From Paraspadella gotoi (taxonomy: Eukaryota > Chaetognatha): a stretch of DNA of 64,000 nt. Under the pieces are notes generated by a model that was not told where the DNA came from, searched no databases, and saw only the letters and a program-made list of their open reading frames with translations. This document shows, one piece after another, positions 14,030 through 27,830 of this stretch. Position 1 is the stretch's first letter, and every line of letters starts with the position of its first letter. The position numbers and the translations under genes were made by a program. Where the stretch lies: NCBI GenBank assembly GCA_051294375.1, contig CM119263.1, forward strand, positions 17,880,628 to 17,944,627, in the 5' to 3' direction.

Positions 14030-14045
14030 TATAATAATAATAATA
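13979..14045. repeat. (AAT)n microsatellite, copy 1
   Basis: AAT trinucleotide run. The counterparts are at 21878-21940 and, reversed and longer with CTT interruptions, at 28676-28806. Confidence 0.95.
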
Positions 14046-16334
14046 TTTATTAAAGTAAAACTTAAAATGAAACATTTTTTCAGAAAATTAAAATTAAAAA
14101 ATTTAAAAAATCGATTTATCGAAAATTAAATTAAATTGCTTAAAATATTAATTAAACTTTATTTAATTAAAGGTCAAGCGTAAACGCTTAGCAAGTTTAC
14201 ATTATATTATGTTGTACAATATTGCATATTAGTTTAATATGAAAAAATAATTATCGCTTAATAAACGACTCCGGAATTACAACCTCAAAGGCTCTTCATT
14301 GGTGGATTCTTTAGCTTCGCAAAGTTGAGATAAAAGACAAACGGCAAAATTCAAAACCCAGAATCCTTGAAACGAAACTTGGAAATTCATCATCAGATGG
14401 CGGTACTGCTGCTACTCGTCGAAAAACTTTGTTGCTCTGCACGGCATTCGACATTTCAGGGTAAAAAGCCTAAAAAGCCTAATGTCTTTCTGTTTCCGTA
14501 AAACTTTGAGGCTTAATAAGAAAATTTGTAGTCACCCATGATCCTAGGTCCTTGACCGAGGCAATCATCTTCGTTATCGTCATCTCTCTCATGGATGAGA
14601 TTTTGTCAAACTACGCATTTTGATTTTTGATAAATACGGTCAGGCAGCGCGGTTTGATTAAACGTAAACACTAAAACAGGTTGAGAAGAACCTTAGCTAA
14701 ACTAAATAGCGTATATAAATATTTAAATAAAATAGTTGTTATATATTATTTGTCTTTTTAGACGAATTTAATCAATTTTTAGATCACAGAATTAAAAGAA
14801 AAAAGAAAAAGAAAACAGGAAGCCACATCTCGCATCTTTCCATTTAGATCTCACCAAAAGTTTTTTTTTTCCAAATTGTGTTTTGCTGTTTCTGCCAAAT
14901 GGAATGTGACATTTCTCCATTCTCCATTTTTTTCCCTTTTTTTCTCCTCCCCATCAGCCATCACCCCTTTTCTCGCTTTCCTCGTTTTATCATTTTTTGG
15001 CCCTAAATAAGTTTCCTCAAGTTTAAGATTTTTTTTCTTTCTTTATTCTTTCATTCCTTCTTTTTTATTTTCTTTCTTTCTTTTTTTTTATTTTCTTTCC
15101 AACCTTTCCCTTTTCTTTCTTACTATCTTCTTTGTGTTTTTCCTTTTCTTTGTCTCCTTTCTTTCTTCTTTCCTTTCCTTCCCCCTGATCATTCTCCCTC
15201 CTTCCTCACCTTCCTTCTTTTCATCCTTTCCTCCTAAATCCCCGATCCAACCTTTTCGTTCCCTCCTTTTTCCGCGAAAAAAGAAAAATCGCGTCCGTCC
15301 TCTTCCTCGGCCACCTGCTCTTCCTCTCCTCATTCCTCGTCACCGATTCCCTCCTCGTCCGTCCCGAAAACGAAAAGAGCGGCGCCCAAGTCGAATACGT
15401 TCGTCGTCTTCGTCTTTTTTTCTTTAAATCTTCTTCTTATTCTTCTTCTTCGTCGTCTTACTCGTCGTCGCCGACTTCTTCATCGGCGGAACCGAATTTC
15501 TTTCGACGTTTCCTCAGTCGAAGACCTCGGAATCGACGAACGGATTAGTACGGTTCGAGATCGAAGTCGTAAATTAAAAAAAAAAGAGCAACGAGGCGCC
15601 GCTCAAAAAGATTTTCTCCAAAACGCGGATGAATTTTTTTCATTACGCTTATATATAATATAATATAATATATATTCTCTCTTTTCTTTTGCGTAAATTG
15701 TGAACATCGAACGACGATGTCTGAAGGTGAGTATTTAACTTTTTTCAACTATTCATGTCGTTACTAAGATCAAGTGACAATAATTTTTTCGATTAATGCA
15801 TATCATATCATATTCAAGGCATAATTCAATCCTTCAATCCCTTCCACATCCCCCACAGTCCCTTCCCTCCCTTTTCTCAACCACCATGTCCTCCACCGCC
15901 GCTTGCTATCCGACTCCCCCCACCCTGAGTGCCCCATTGGGCACACCCCTGGGTTCTCCGTTGGGCTCTCCTCTTGGGACCCCGCCAAGCTGGGCGGCCC
16001 ATTAGGTCCTTCGCCCGCCGCGCCGTCCTCGGCCCTCTTCACGGGTCTGCGCCTCAAGGGGCGGACTTCAAAGCGCGGCGTCATCTTTCGGCGCCGCGGA
16101 TTATTCGGCGTCTACCCTCATCATCATCATCACCATCATTCGCAATCCTTCACGGGAGGATCGAATTTTTTCAGGTTTGTTTGGCGACAATCAATTACTG
16201 ATGTTGTTGTTATTGTCTCATTGGCTCAAAGACCATCTGGATTGATCTTATATTGCTGTTTCGATCATTGTGTTATATTCACCACAATGCTCTTCATGCA
16301 ATCCTTTCCATAGTCGACATCATGTGGCGAATCC

Positions 16335-16520
16335 TAAATTTGCTCCCGTAACTTGGTGAGAAGTTCAGCTTGAAAACCGTATTTCGGGTTCGATCCCCTA
16401 CGGTCACGCTGGATAAAGGTGTGGTGTCGGAAACTCGCCAGTGACTGGTCACTCAGGTCAAAGCCCTAAGCCCCAGTTGTCGGGAGATGCCTCACTCCCC
16501 GGGCATCACGCATGTCTCCC
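16335..16520 (+). mobile_element. tRNA-like SINE, family 1 (copy-1 segment)
   Basis: Same insertion as at 24236-24420, carried in the duplicated segment. It has GGTTCGATCCC followed by the GTCGGGAGATGC and CCCCGGGCATCACGC blocks. Confidence 0.6.
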
Positions 16521-17382
16521 ACTTTTTATGTCAAGATGTTTACTATTTTTTTCAATTCCTATTTTTTCCCTTTGGATAAAAAATCTCAACTGTATGAAAT
16601 TATCATTGATCCCAATTATTCATTTATTAATTTCTTCTTTGAAGACGATCCTCGCAGTCAATGACGCCTCCGTCGTTTCCTTTCGCCTCCACCCATCGCC
16701 AAAGCGCTTGGACGGCGCCCACCCTCTTCCCCACACCCACACCCACGCCTCCTTCTCTGCCCACAACCTCTACCAATCTTCTCCGTCATCCTCTTCCTCC
16801 TCCTCTTCCTCCTTCTTCCTTCGCTCTACACGACTTTGGCGACGACGACGACGATGGCGACGGCGATGGCGCCGTCCGATTCCATCGCCGGTTCCGCGTC
16901 GCTTTTGACCCAGGGTGAGCGAGTAAGATGAAGAGTCGGCGATAAATTAGAAAATGAAATGACAGCGATTTACGAAGTTCTAATTTAGGCACTCGCCTGC
17001 TGATAAATCTCTTGCTATTCTCAAGTTAACGGATGCCTTGAGTCATGACTAATATTCTGACCGTTTTGCTGTCAATTTTCACATAGAAACTAATGAATAG
17101 CTGGAATAAGATATGATGTTAAGTGGTAAATTTTTGATGTTAAATTAAGCGAAGTAGAGACGTTTCGACTCTAGTTTTAATAAAATGTAATGAAACTTTT
17201 ATTTTTTGTTAATATTTCCGTATTTAATATTTCCCCCCCCCCAATTCACTCCTCAGGGTCCGACCTTCACTCTCCCTCCTCCTCTTCCTCTAACCCTCCT
17301 CTTCCTCCTCCCCTTGCCCTTGCGTCTCCTCCCGATTCGCCCGCCGATCATGAAGGAGCCTCCTCGCCCGCCTCTTTCACCG

Positions 17383-18829
<1,447 letters not shown>

Positions 18830-20644
18830 ACGCCGCCTTCCAAATCCTCGTCGACTGTGGCGACGAAGTCGGATCTCCACGACCACCCTGAAATCCTTCG
18901 CCCTTCCCTCCTCTCCTTCCGCCCTTCTCAGTACTCCTTCCCAGCCGATCACCCTTCCTTCCAACATTCCGCCGCCTTGACCGCCTTCCCGCCGCCTCGC
19001 CCTACCTCGATTTCCCGCCCTCACCGGCTCGACCGGCCAACCGGAAAACCATCGGCAGTGGGCGTCAGCCGGCAAATCGGCTCAGCTACGCCTCTTCCTC
19101 CGGTGCCGAGACGATTTCCGAAAGCAGTGGGGATTCGCGGGACGAATCCGGCGTTCGCGGCGGCGGAGTCGGCGATCTAGCCATCGCCTGCCGACGCGGC
19201 CTCCGCCGGTGCTGCTGGTTTTCCAGCGCCAGAAGGAAGAAACCGTTGAGATGCGACGCTCGAACTATCGTCACCGTCAGCGCCGCCACCGCCGCTACGG
19301 TAGCATCTCGCCACGACTACGCCGCGCGATACCTCGGTGAAGGACGAGAAGTAAACGGCGTCGCGTTTCCCGACGGCTGAAGCAGCGCGGCTGAAGCAGC
19401 GGCGGCGCAGTTTAGAGCGAAGGAGGAAGACGGAACAGTTGCGACAGGTGGCGTCCAATATTACTTTGTTACACTACCATAAACAATATGTTACACGTTG
19501 TTACACGTATTACAAATAATCTTACATGAGTAATTTCCGTTTGCAGACCGAAAACGGCCTTTCGCGTATCTCGCGCACAACTACCGTCAGCTGCAGGAGC
19601 AGACGCGATCCGCCAAACTCAAGCATCGATCCACTGTCTTTGCTCCGCGGCTGACTACGAGGCGTTCAGCGGCGGCGGTGCAGCGGCGTGGCGATTTAGG
19701 GCGACGAATGTCCGCCAGCGTCGGGGCGGAATTGCACCGCAAAGTTGGCGTTGACAACGTTCTTGGTTCCGCTTCCAATCTTCGACTCAACGATCGGGTT
19801 CCGGGGAAGTCTTCGTTGGACCCTCCGCTTCTCCTGCCCCTCGACGTAAATTCGATTTCCCCCGTCATTCCAATCCCAACTCCGCTCCCCCCGGCGTCGC
19901 CACGCCCACAACCGTAATCCTCCGAGGAATCTGCAAGATCCCTGTCGTCCTCAGCCGAGTGGATCCAGTCGGTTGCCCGAATTTCCAGTCGACAAGGGCG
20001 GACGTATAAACGCTAAAGGAGCGGCCAGTTTCTCATCGGAGACGATGGCAAGTCCGTCTCCTGACCTTTATCTAAGGCGAAGCGGCGTCGTTCGGGCGCT
20101 GGCGTTTCGTCGCCGGAAATCCTTGTCGAAGCAAGCGGATTGTCGAAGAGACGCTCGTGCGGCGCCGGAATCTGGACCACGACGCCATCGGAGATTGTCG
20201 TAAACGTAGGAGAGTTTTTCATCGGCGTCGAAAAGACGAACGCGATCAGGAGATTCGATTTGAAAGAGAAAGCACAACAGGTATCTCATAAATTTTAATA
20301 AATTTATAAACAAGATTATATGTAAACTAGTAAAGTCATTTCGATATATGAATACGATTCAAGTGAAAAATCATTGATAATTTAAATTACCGCTTTCAGA
20401 GGAAAGTCAAATCTCCGGCGAATCAGACCGTCATCATCCCTCGTCTCCGCTTCGTTCACAAATCGACGCCGGAAACAAACTTTCACCGATTTCGTCGTCG
20501 TCTCCGTCGTCAACATCGCACGCCAAGACGGTCACAAGAAACGGGGCCGTCTTAAGAACTATCTCTGAAAGACGAACCATAGTCCCTGCGACTCTGCAAG
20601 TCGAGTCGCTCACGCAGATGCACGTGTGCGACACGTACGTTTGA
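18830..20644 (+). pseudogene. Receptor tail, forward copy 2 (exons 7-9 only)
   Basis: Segments 18830-19447, 19547-20280 and 20400-20644. It begins at the same exon 7 base as copy 1, but is fused to a reversed piece of the low-complexity gene. Exon 9 is full length (245 bp) and open to the CDTYV end. Exons 7 and 8 contain indels that break the long frame seen in the inverted copy; exon 8 is 734 bp against 749 bp. No transmembrane exons are present. Confidence 0.8.
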
Positions 20645-21877
20645 TTCGGAAGCGTCCCGATAAACATGCGTTAATTTATTTCAACCGAGTGTAAAAAAAA
20701 AAAAGAATTAAAAAAGTTCCGGATCGTTTCTCAGTGCGAAATATACTCAGTGAGCAAACTTCATGATAGAAAATTGTTTGAATAGTTTAAAACATTGCAT
20801 GCGTAGAATTTCTACAGCGTTCTTTGACGACATAAAATAAATTTTGAATCTTGTCGTGAACTCTTATTCGGTTTGTCACTTCTGTTTTAAATTTTTTTCG
20901 TGCATTTGCTGTTGCTCGTCGTTCAAGTAAGTAAAATTTAATTAAATAAAAGAAAAAAAACTGCATCGAAAAACTGGTGTAAATTAAAATCGACAATTTC
21001 GCCACATTTGTATGCTTTTAAATAGCTCAAATAGAAAGAATATAATAAAGTATAATAATAAAGATAAAGTAGTAAAAAAAGATTTCTGAATTTGTTTCGC
21101 CTACTTCAATATCCGACAGTGCGTTATAATCTCTATATGACTCATAATTAATATAAAAAAACAAAAAGGTAAGAGAAAAATTTGATGAGAGGAACTACAA
21201 AATTATGGTATGAACATTGAAATTGTATGTACTATTGTACATTGATTAAAAATCTTCATGCAATAAATCATCAACAAGATTAAAACATAACTCATTTGTC
21301 ATCTTTTTAAAATTTGATAGATATATATAAATTATCTATATATATTAGTTTATTCCAGACAGATCCTGTTCTATTCTCATTTGTTAAATTCGCGAAGTGA
21401 CCAGGGATTTTACAATGAAATATGAGACAGAGTTACTTGCAGATTAAAGTATGTAGTTTAAAAGAATGTTTAAACCGACATTTTCAATCAAGCTTTTAAG
21501 CAAGGAATTCAATACTTAAACACGCTATTGAATTTAAAAAATTTATTTCTTTATGACGATGACAAAATTTTATTTGAAAAACTTCATTCGAGCGGCAATT
21601 CAAGGAGATTGTCAGAAATAAATTTTGAAACAATAATGACCAAAAAGGAAAAATTCCGAGAAAAAAAATGCAAATTTAAAAAAACAATGCTATTACTCTT
21701 ACACTTCTACTTATTTCCTTCCATTTTGCTGGCTGCGCTTTTGTAGATGCAAAGCGACATCACCAAAGTCACGATCGAGGCAAAACCCAAAGATAAACAG
21801 AAGATCAGCCACTTTGTGTCCTTTTTCGAACCCTACAGTACAGAGAACATGATAATTAATTAATTAATAATTATATA

Positions 21878-21930
<53 letters not shown>

Positions 21931-21940
21931 TAATAATAAT
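21878..21940. repeat. (AAT)n microsatellite, copy 2
   Basis: Equivalent of the run at 13979-14045; its length differs from both other copies. Confidence 0.95.
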
Positions 21941-23614
21941 ATTTTATTAAAGTAAAACTTAAAATGAAACATTTTTTCAGAAAATTAAAATTAAAAAATT
22001 TAAAAAATCGATTTATTCGAAAATTAAATTAAATTGCTTAAAATATTAATTAAACTTTATTTAATTAAAGGTCAAGCGTAAACGCTTAGCAAGTTTACAT
22101 TATATTATGTTGTACAATATTGCATATTAGTTTAATATGAAAAAAATAATTATCGCTTAATAAACGACTCCGGAATTACAACCTCAAAGGCTCTTCATTG
22201 GTGGATTCTTTAGCTTCGCAAAGTTGAGATAAAAGACAAACGGCAAAATTCAAAACCCAGAATCCTTGAAACGAAACTTGGAAATTCATCATCAGATGGC
22301 GGTACTGCTGCTACTCGTCGAAAAACTTTGTTGCTCTCGCACGGCATTCGACATTTCAGGGTAAAAAGCCTAAAAAGCCTAATGTCTTTCTGTTTCCGTA
22401 AAACTTTGAGGCTTAATAAGAAAATTTGTAGTCACCCATGATCCTAGGTCCTTGACCGAGGCAATCATCTTCGTTATCGTCATCTCTCTCATGGATGAGA
22501 TTTTGTCAAACTACGCATTTTGATTTTTGATAAATACGGTCAGGCAGCGCGGTTTGATTAAACGTAAACACTAAAAACAGGTTGAGAAGAACCTTAGCTA
22601 AATAAATAGCGTATATAAATATTTAAATAAAATAAGTTGTTATTATTATTTGTCTTTTAGACGAATTTAATCAATTTTTAGATCACAGAATTAAAAGAAA
22701 AAAGAAAAAGAAAACAGGAAGCCACATCTCGCATCTTTCCATTTAGATCTCACCAAAAGTTTTTTTTTTTCCAAATTGTGTTTTGCTGTTTCTGCCAAAT
22801 GGAATGTGACATTTCTCCATTCTCCATTTTTTCCTCTTTTTTTTCTCCTCCCCATCAGCCATCACCCCTTTTCTCGCTTTCCTCGTTTTATCATTTTTTG
22901 GCCCTAAATAAGTTTCCTCAAGTTTAAGATTTTTTTTCTTTCTTTATTCTTTCATTCCTTCTTTTTTATTTTCTTCTTTCTTTTTTTTTATTTTCTTTCC
23001 AACCTTTCCCTTTTCTTTCTTACTATCTTCTTTGTGTTTTTCCTTTTCTTTGTCTCCTTTCTTTCTTCTTTCCTTTCCTTCCCCCTGATCATTCTCCCTC
23101 CTTCCTCACCTTCCTTCTTTTCATCCTTTCCTCCTAAATCCCCGATCCAACCTTTTCGTTCCCTCCTTTTTCCGCGAAAAAGAAAAATCGCGTCCGTCCT
23201 CTTCCTCGGCCACCTGCTCTTCCTCTCCTCATTCCTCGTCACCGATTCCCTCCTCGTCCGTCCCGAAAACGAAAAGAGCGGCGCCCAAGTCGAATACGTT
23301 CGTCGTCTTCGTCTTTTTTTCTTTAAATCTTCTTCTTATTCTTCTTCTTCGTCGTCTTACTCGTCGTCGCCGACTTCTTCATCGGCGGAACCGAATTTCT
23401 TTCGACGTTTCCTCAGTCGAAGACCTCGGAATCGACGAACGGATTAGTACGGTTCGAGATCGAAGTCGTAAATTAAAAAAAAAAGAGCAACGAGGCGCCG
23501 CTCAAAAAGATTTTCTCCAAAACGCGGATGAATTTTTTTCATTACGCTTATATATAATATAATATAATATATATTCTCTCTTTTCTTTTGCGTAAATTGT
23601 GAACATCGAACGAC

Positions 23615-25318
23615 GATGTCTGAAGGTGAGTATTTAACTTTTTTCAACTATTCATGTCGTTACTAAGATCAAGTGACAATAACTTTTTTCGATTAATGCA
23701 TATTCATATCATATTCAAGGCATAATTCAATCCTTCAATCCCTTCCACATCCCCCACAGTCCCTTCCCTCCCTTTTCTCAACCACCATGTCCTCCACCGC
23801 CGCTTGCTATCCGACTCCCCCACCCTGAGTGCCCCATTGGGCACACCCCTGGGTTCTCCGTTGGGCTCTCCTCTTGGGACCCCGCCAAGCTGGGCGGCCC
23901 ATTAGGTCCTTCGCCCGCCGCGCCGTCCTCGGCCCTCTTCACGGGTCTGCGCCTCAAGGGGCGGACTTCAAAGCGCGGCGTCATCTTTCGGCGCCGCGGA
24001 TTATTTCGGCGTCTACCCTCATCATCATCATCACCATCATTCGCAATCCTTCACGGGAGGATCGAATTTTTTCAGGTTTGTTTGGCGACAATCAATTACT
24101 GATGTTGTTGTTATTGTCTCATTGGCTCAAAGACCATCTGGATTGATCTTATATTGCTGTTTCGATCATTGTGATTTCTGCTCTTCATGTCAATCCTTTC
24201 CATAGTCGACATCATGTGGCGAATCCTAAATTTGCTCCCGTAACTTGGTGAAGATAGTTCCCAGCTTGAAAACCGTATTTCGGGTTCGATCCCCTCACGG
24301 TCACGCTGGATAAAGTGGGGTGGGCCACTGGTCACTACAGGTCAAAGCCCTAAGCCCCAGTTGTCGGGAGATGCCTCACTCCCCGGGCATCACGCACTGC
24401 ATGCTCTCCAACTTTTTATGTCAAGATGTTTACTATTTTTTCAATTCCTTATTTTTTCCCTTTGGATAAAAAATCTCAACTGTATGAAATTATCATTGAT
24501 CCCAATTATTCATTTATTAATTTCTTCTTTGAAGACGATCCCTCGCAGTCAATGACGCCTCCGTCGTTTCCTTTCGCCTCCACCCATCGCCAAAGCGCTT
24601 GGACGGCGCCACACCCTCTTCCCCACACCCACACCCACGCCTCCTTCTCTGCCCACAACCTCTACCAATCTTCTCCGTCATCCTCTTCCTCCTCCTCTTC
24701 CTCCTTCTTCCTTCGCTCTACACGACTTTGGCGACGACGACGACGATGGCGACGGCGATGGCGCCGTCCGATTCCATCGCCGGTTCCGCGTCGCTTTTGA
24801 CCCAGGGTGAGCGAGTAAGATGAAGAGTCGGCGATAAAATTAGAAAAATGAAATGACAGCGATTTACGAAGTTCTAATTTAGGCACTCGCCTGCTGATAA
24901 ATCTCTTGCTATTCTCAAGTTAACGGATGCCTTGAGTCATGACTAATATTCTGACCGTTTTGCTGTCAATTTTCACATAGAAACTAATGAATAGCTGGAA
25001 TAAGATCTGATGTTAAGTGGTAAATTATTTGATGTTAAATTAAGCGATAGTAGAGACGTTTTACTTTAAAATTTATACGATATATCTATACCTAATTCCG
25101 TTTCGACTCTAGTTTTAATAAAATGTAATGAAACTTTTATTTTTTGTTAATATTTCCGTATTTAATATTTCCCCCCCCCCAATTCACTCCTCAGGGTCCG
25201 ACCTTCACTCTCCCTCCTCCTCTTCCTCTAACCCTCCTCTTCCTCCTCCCCTTGCCCTTGCGTCTCCTCCCGATTCGCCCGCCGATCATGAAGGAGCCTC
25301 CTCGCCCGCCTCTTTCAC
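23615..25318 (+). pseudogene. Low-complexity gene, forward copy 2 (partial)
   Basis: Same exon order as copy 1. It stops at the N gap exactly at CTCTTTCAC, a few bases before the end of the SDLHSPSSSSS exon (25197-25318). The Ser/Thr exon lacks one T compared with the inverted copy, so it runs into Arg-rich frame-shifted sequence and a stop. Confidence 0.6.
24236..24420 (+). mobile_element. tRNA-like SINE, family 1 (copy-2 segment)
   Basis: Has a Pol III B-box-like GGTTCGATCCC at 24283-24293, preceded by a weak A-box-like TAACTTGGTGA. A body containing GGTCACTACAGG, CCCCAGTTGTCGGGAGATGC and CCCCGGGCATCACGC follows. It lies in an intron of the low-complexity gene. Equivalent copies are at about 16335-16520 and, reversed, at 26105-26345. 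Confidence 0.65.
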
Positions 25319-25510
25319 NNNNNNNNNNNNNNNNNNNNNNNNNGAAATATTAAATACGGAAATATTAACAAAAAATAAAAGTTTCATTACATTTTATTAA
25401 AACTAGAGTCGAAACGGAATTAGGTTATAGATATATCGTATAAAATTTTAAAGTAAAAACGTCTCTACTATCGCTTAATTTAACATCAAATAATTTACCA
25501 CTTAACATCA
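25020..25510. repeat. Inverted junction around the 25319-25343 gap
   Basis: The intron sequence before the gap (to about 25170) reappears reverse-complemented immediately after it (25344 onward), marking the turn from copy 2 into copy 3. Confidence 0.9.
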
Positions 25511-25711
25511 GATCTTATTCCAGCTATTCATTAGTTTCTATGTGAAAATTGACAGGCAAAACGGTCAGAATATTAGTCATGACTCAAGGCATCCGTTAAC
25601 TTGAGAATAGCAAGAGATTTATCAGCAGGCGAGTGCCTAAATTAGAACTTCGTAAATCGCTGTCATTTCATTTTCTAATTTTATCGCCGACTCTTCATCT
25701 TACTCGCTCAC

Positions 25712-26785
25712 CCTGGGTCAAAAGCGACGCGGAACCGGCGATGGAATCGGACGGCGCCATCGCCGTCGCCATCGTCGTCGTCGTCGCCAAAGTCGTGTAG
25801 AGCGAAGGAAAGAAGGAGGAAGAGGAGGAGGAAGAGGATGACGGAGAAGATTGGTAGAGGTTGTGGGCAGAGAAGGAGGCGTGGGTGTGGGTGTGGGGAA
25901 GAGGGTGTGGCGCCGTCCAAGCGCTTTGGCGATGGGTGGAGGCGAAAGGAAACGACGGAGGCGTCATTGACTGCGAGGGATCGTCGTTCAAAGAAGAAAT
26001 TAATAAATGAATAATTGGGATCAATGAAAATTTCATACAGTTGAGATTTTTTATCCAAAGGGAAAAAATAAGGAATTTGGAAAAAATAGTAAACATCTTG
26101 ACATAAAAAGTTTTGTAATTCGCATTTATTTGAGGCTATGCAACGGGGAGACATGCGTGATGCCCGGGGAGTGAGGCATCTCCCGACAACTGGGGCTTAG
26201 GGCTTTGGACCTGTAGTGACCAGTGGCCCACCCCATTTATCCAGCGTGACCGTGAGGGGATCGAATCCCGAAATCACGGTTTTCTAAGCCAATGGGACGA
26301 GCTGATCTTCACCAAGATTTACGGGATGCAAATTTAGGATTCGCCACATGATGTCGACTATGGAAAGGATTGACATGAAGAGCAGAAATCACAATGATCG
26401 AAACAGCAATATAAGAAGATCAATCCAGATGGTCTTTGAAGCCAATGAGACAATAACAACAACATCAGTAATTGATTGTCGCCAAACAAACCTGAAAAAA
26501 TTCAGATCCTCCCGTGAAGGATTGCGAATGATGGTGATGATGATGATGAGGGTAGACGCCGAAATAATCCGCGGCGCCGAAAGATGACGCCGCGCTTTGA
26601 AGTCCCGCCCCTTGAGGCGCAGACCCGTGAAGAGGGCCGAGCGACGGCGCGGCGGGCGAAGGACCTAATGGGCCGCCCAGACTTGGCGGGGTCCCAAGAG
26701 GAGAGCCCAACGGAGAACCCAGGGGTGTGCCCAATGGGGCACTCAGGGTGGGGGGAGTCGGATAGCAAGCGGCGGTGGAGGACAT
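25712..26785 (-). CDS. Low-complexity, transcription-factor-like protein, 5' coding exons (least damaged copy)
   Basis: Two in-phase exons: 26813-26492 (coding from the ATG at 26785) and 25970-25712, with acceptor CTCGCAG|TCAATG and donor CAGG|GTGAGC. The 98-residue first part has PLGTPLGSPLG repeats, a YFGVYP motif and seven His. The second part (86 codons) has HTHTHAS, a long Ser tract and LATTTTMATAMAP. In the other copies two further exons follow: SDLHSPSSSSS...PDSPADHEG, then an acidic piece with seven Asn ending GVES. Pro/His/Ser/Asn homopolymers with late acidic patches are typical of N-terminal regions of animal developmental transcription factors, but no DNA-binding domain lies in the window and I do not recognise the family. 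It lies downstream of the receptor on the same strand. The 3' part is lost at the 25319-25343 gap. Confidence 0.55.
26105..26345 (-). mobile_element. tRNA-like SINE, family 1 (copy-3 segment)
   Basis: Reverse-orientation copy, fuller than the others. It has about 20 extra bases upstream of the B box (CAGCTCGTCCCATTGG region), which makes the tRNA-like part look more complete. Confidence 0.6.
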
Positions 26786-26939
26786 GGTGGTTGAGAAAAG
26801 GGTAGGGAAGGGACTGTGGGGGATGTGGAAGGGATTGAAGGATTGAATTATGCCTTGAATATGATATGAATATGCATTAATCGAAAAAAGTTATTTGTCA
26901 CTTGATCTTAGTAACGACATGAATAGTTGAAAAAAGTTA

Positions 26940-27830
26940 AATACTCACCTTCAGAGTTCAGTCCAGACTCGTTCGATGTTCACAATTTACGCAAAAGAAA
27001 AGGAGAAATATATATTATATTATATTATATATAAGCGTAATGAAAAAAATTCATCCGCGTTTTGGAGAAAATCTTTTTGAGCGGCGCCTCGTTGCTCTTT
27101 TTTTTTTTAATTTACGACTTCGATCTCGAACCGTACTAATCCGTTCGTCGATTCCGAGGTCTTCGAACTGAGGAAACGTCGAAAGAAATTCGGTTCCGCC
27201 GATGAAGAAGTCGGCGACGACGAGTAAGACGACGAAGAAGAAGAATAAGAAGAAGATTTAAAGAAAAAAAGACGAAGACGACGAACGTATTCGACTTGGG
27301 CGCCGCTCTTTTCGTTTTCGGGACGGACGAGGAGGGAATCGGTGACGAGGAATGAGGAGAGGAAGAGCAGGTGGCCGAGGAAGAGGACGGACGCGATTTT
27401 TCTTTTTCGCGGAAAAAGGAGGGAACGAAAAGGTTGGATCGGGGATTTAGGAGGAAAGGATGAAAAGAAGGAAAGTGAGGAAGGAGGGAGAATGATCAGG
27501 GGGAAGGAAAGGAAAGAAGAAAGAAAGGAGACAAAGAAAAGGAAAAACACAAAGAAGATAGTAAGAAAAGAAAAGGGAAAGGTTGGAAAGAAAGAAAGAA
27601 AGAAAATAAAAAAAAGAAAGAAAGAAAGGAAATAAAAAAGAAAGGAATGAAAGAATAAAGAAAGAAAAAAAAAATCATAAACTTGAGGAAACTTACTTTA
27701 GGGCCAAAAAATGATAAAACGAGGAAAGCGAGAAAAGGGGTGATGGCTGATGGGGAGGAGAAAAAAAAGAAGAAAAAAATGGAGAATGGAGAAATGTCAC
27801 ATTCCATTTGGCAGAAACAGCAAAACACAA
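26940..27830 (-). promoter_or_regulatory. Probable 5' UTR exon and promoter region of the low-complexity gene
   Basis: Pyrimidine-rich on the coding strand, with a donor AAG|GTGAG at about 26949. The open frames here are low-complexity runs (Phe/Ser/Pro) and are probably not protein. In the two forward copies the corresponding exon reads ATG TCT GAA G before the donor, which looks like a start. In this copy about 10 different bases sit there and no ATG is present, so I place the start in the next exon. Confidence 0.4.

Larger units (their letters stand above)
10944..17382 (+). repeat. 6.5-kb segment, copy 1 (forward)
   Basis: Runs from TCTCCAATCGACG in receptor exon 7 to the end of the SDLHSPSSSSS exon, then continues into the downstream intron (17383-17958). 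It lacks about 40 bp that copies 2 and 3 both have (25050-25100 in copy 2). Differences from the other copies are mostly short indels. Confidence 0.9.
18830..25318 (+). repeat. 6.5-kb segment, copy 2 (forward)
   Basis: Starts at the same base as copy 1 and stops at TCTTTCAC, beside the 25319-25343 gap. That is within a few bases of the point where the reversed fragment 18218-18829 takes over on its left side (GACTGACCG). Confidence 0.9.

Noticed and set aside
15134-15427. Phe/Ser/Pro-rich ORF upstream of the low-complexity gene (also 23034-23447 and 27107-27550)
   Set aside because: Pyrimidine-tract translation; the frame differs between copies through a one-base indel, and the position fits a 5' UTR or promoter.
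15717-15728. ATG TCT GAA G as the start codon of the low-complexity gene
   Set aside because: The ATG is absent in the inverted copy, which is otherwise the most intact; an ATG in the next exon serves all copies.
16640-16650. Acceptor TTTGAAG|ACG for the Ser/Thr exon
   Set aside because: The AG is missing in the inverted copy. CTCGCAG|TCAATG, about 14 bp downstream, is present in all copies and keeps phase.
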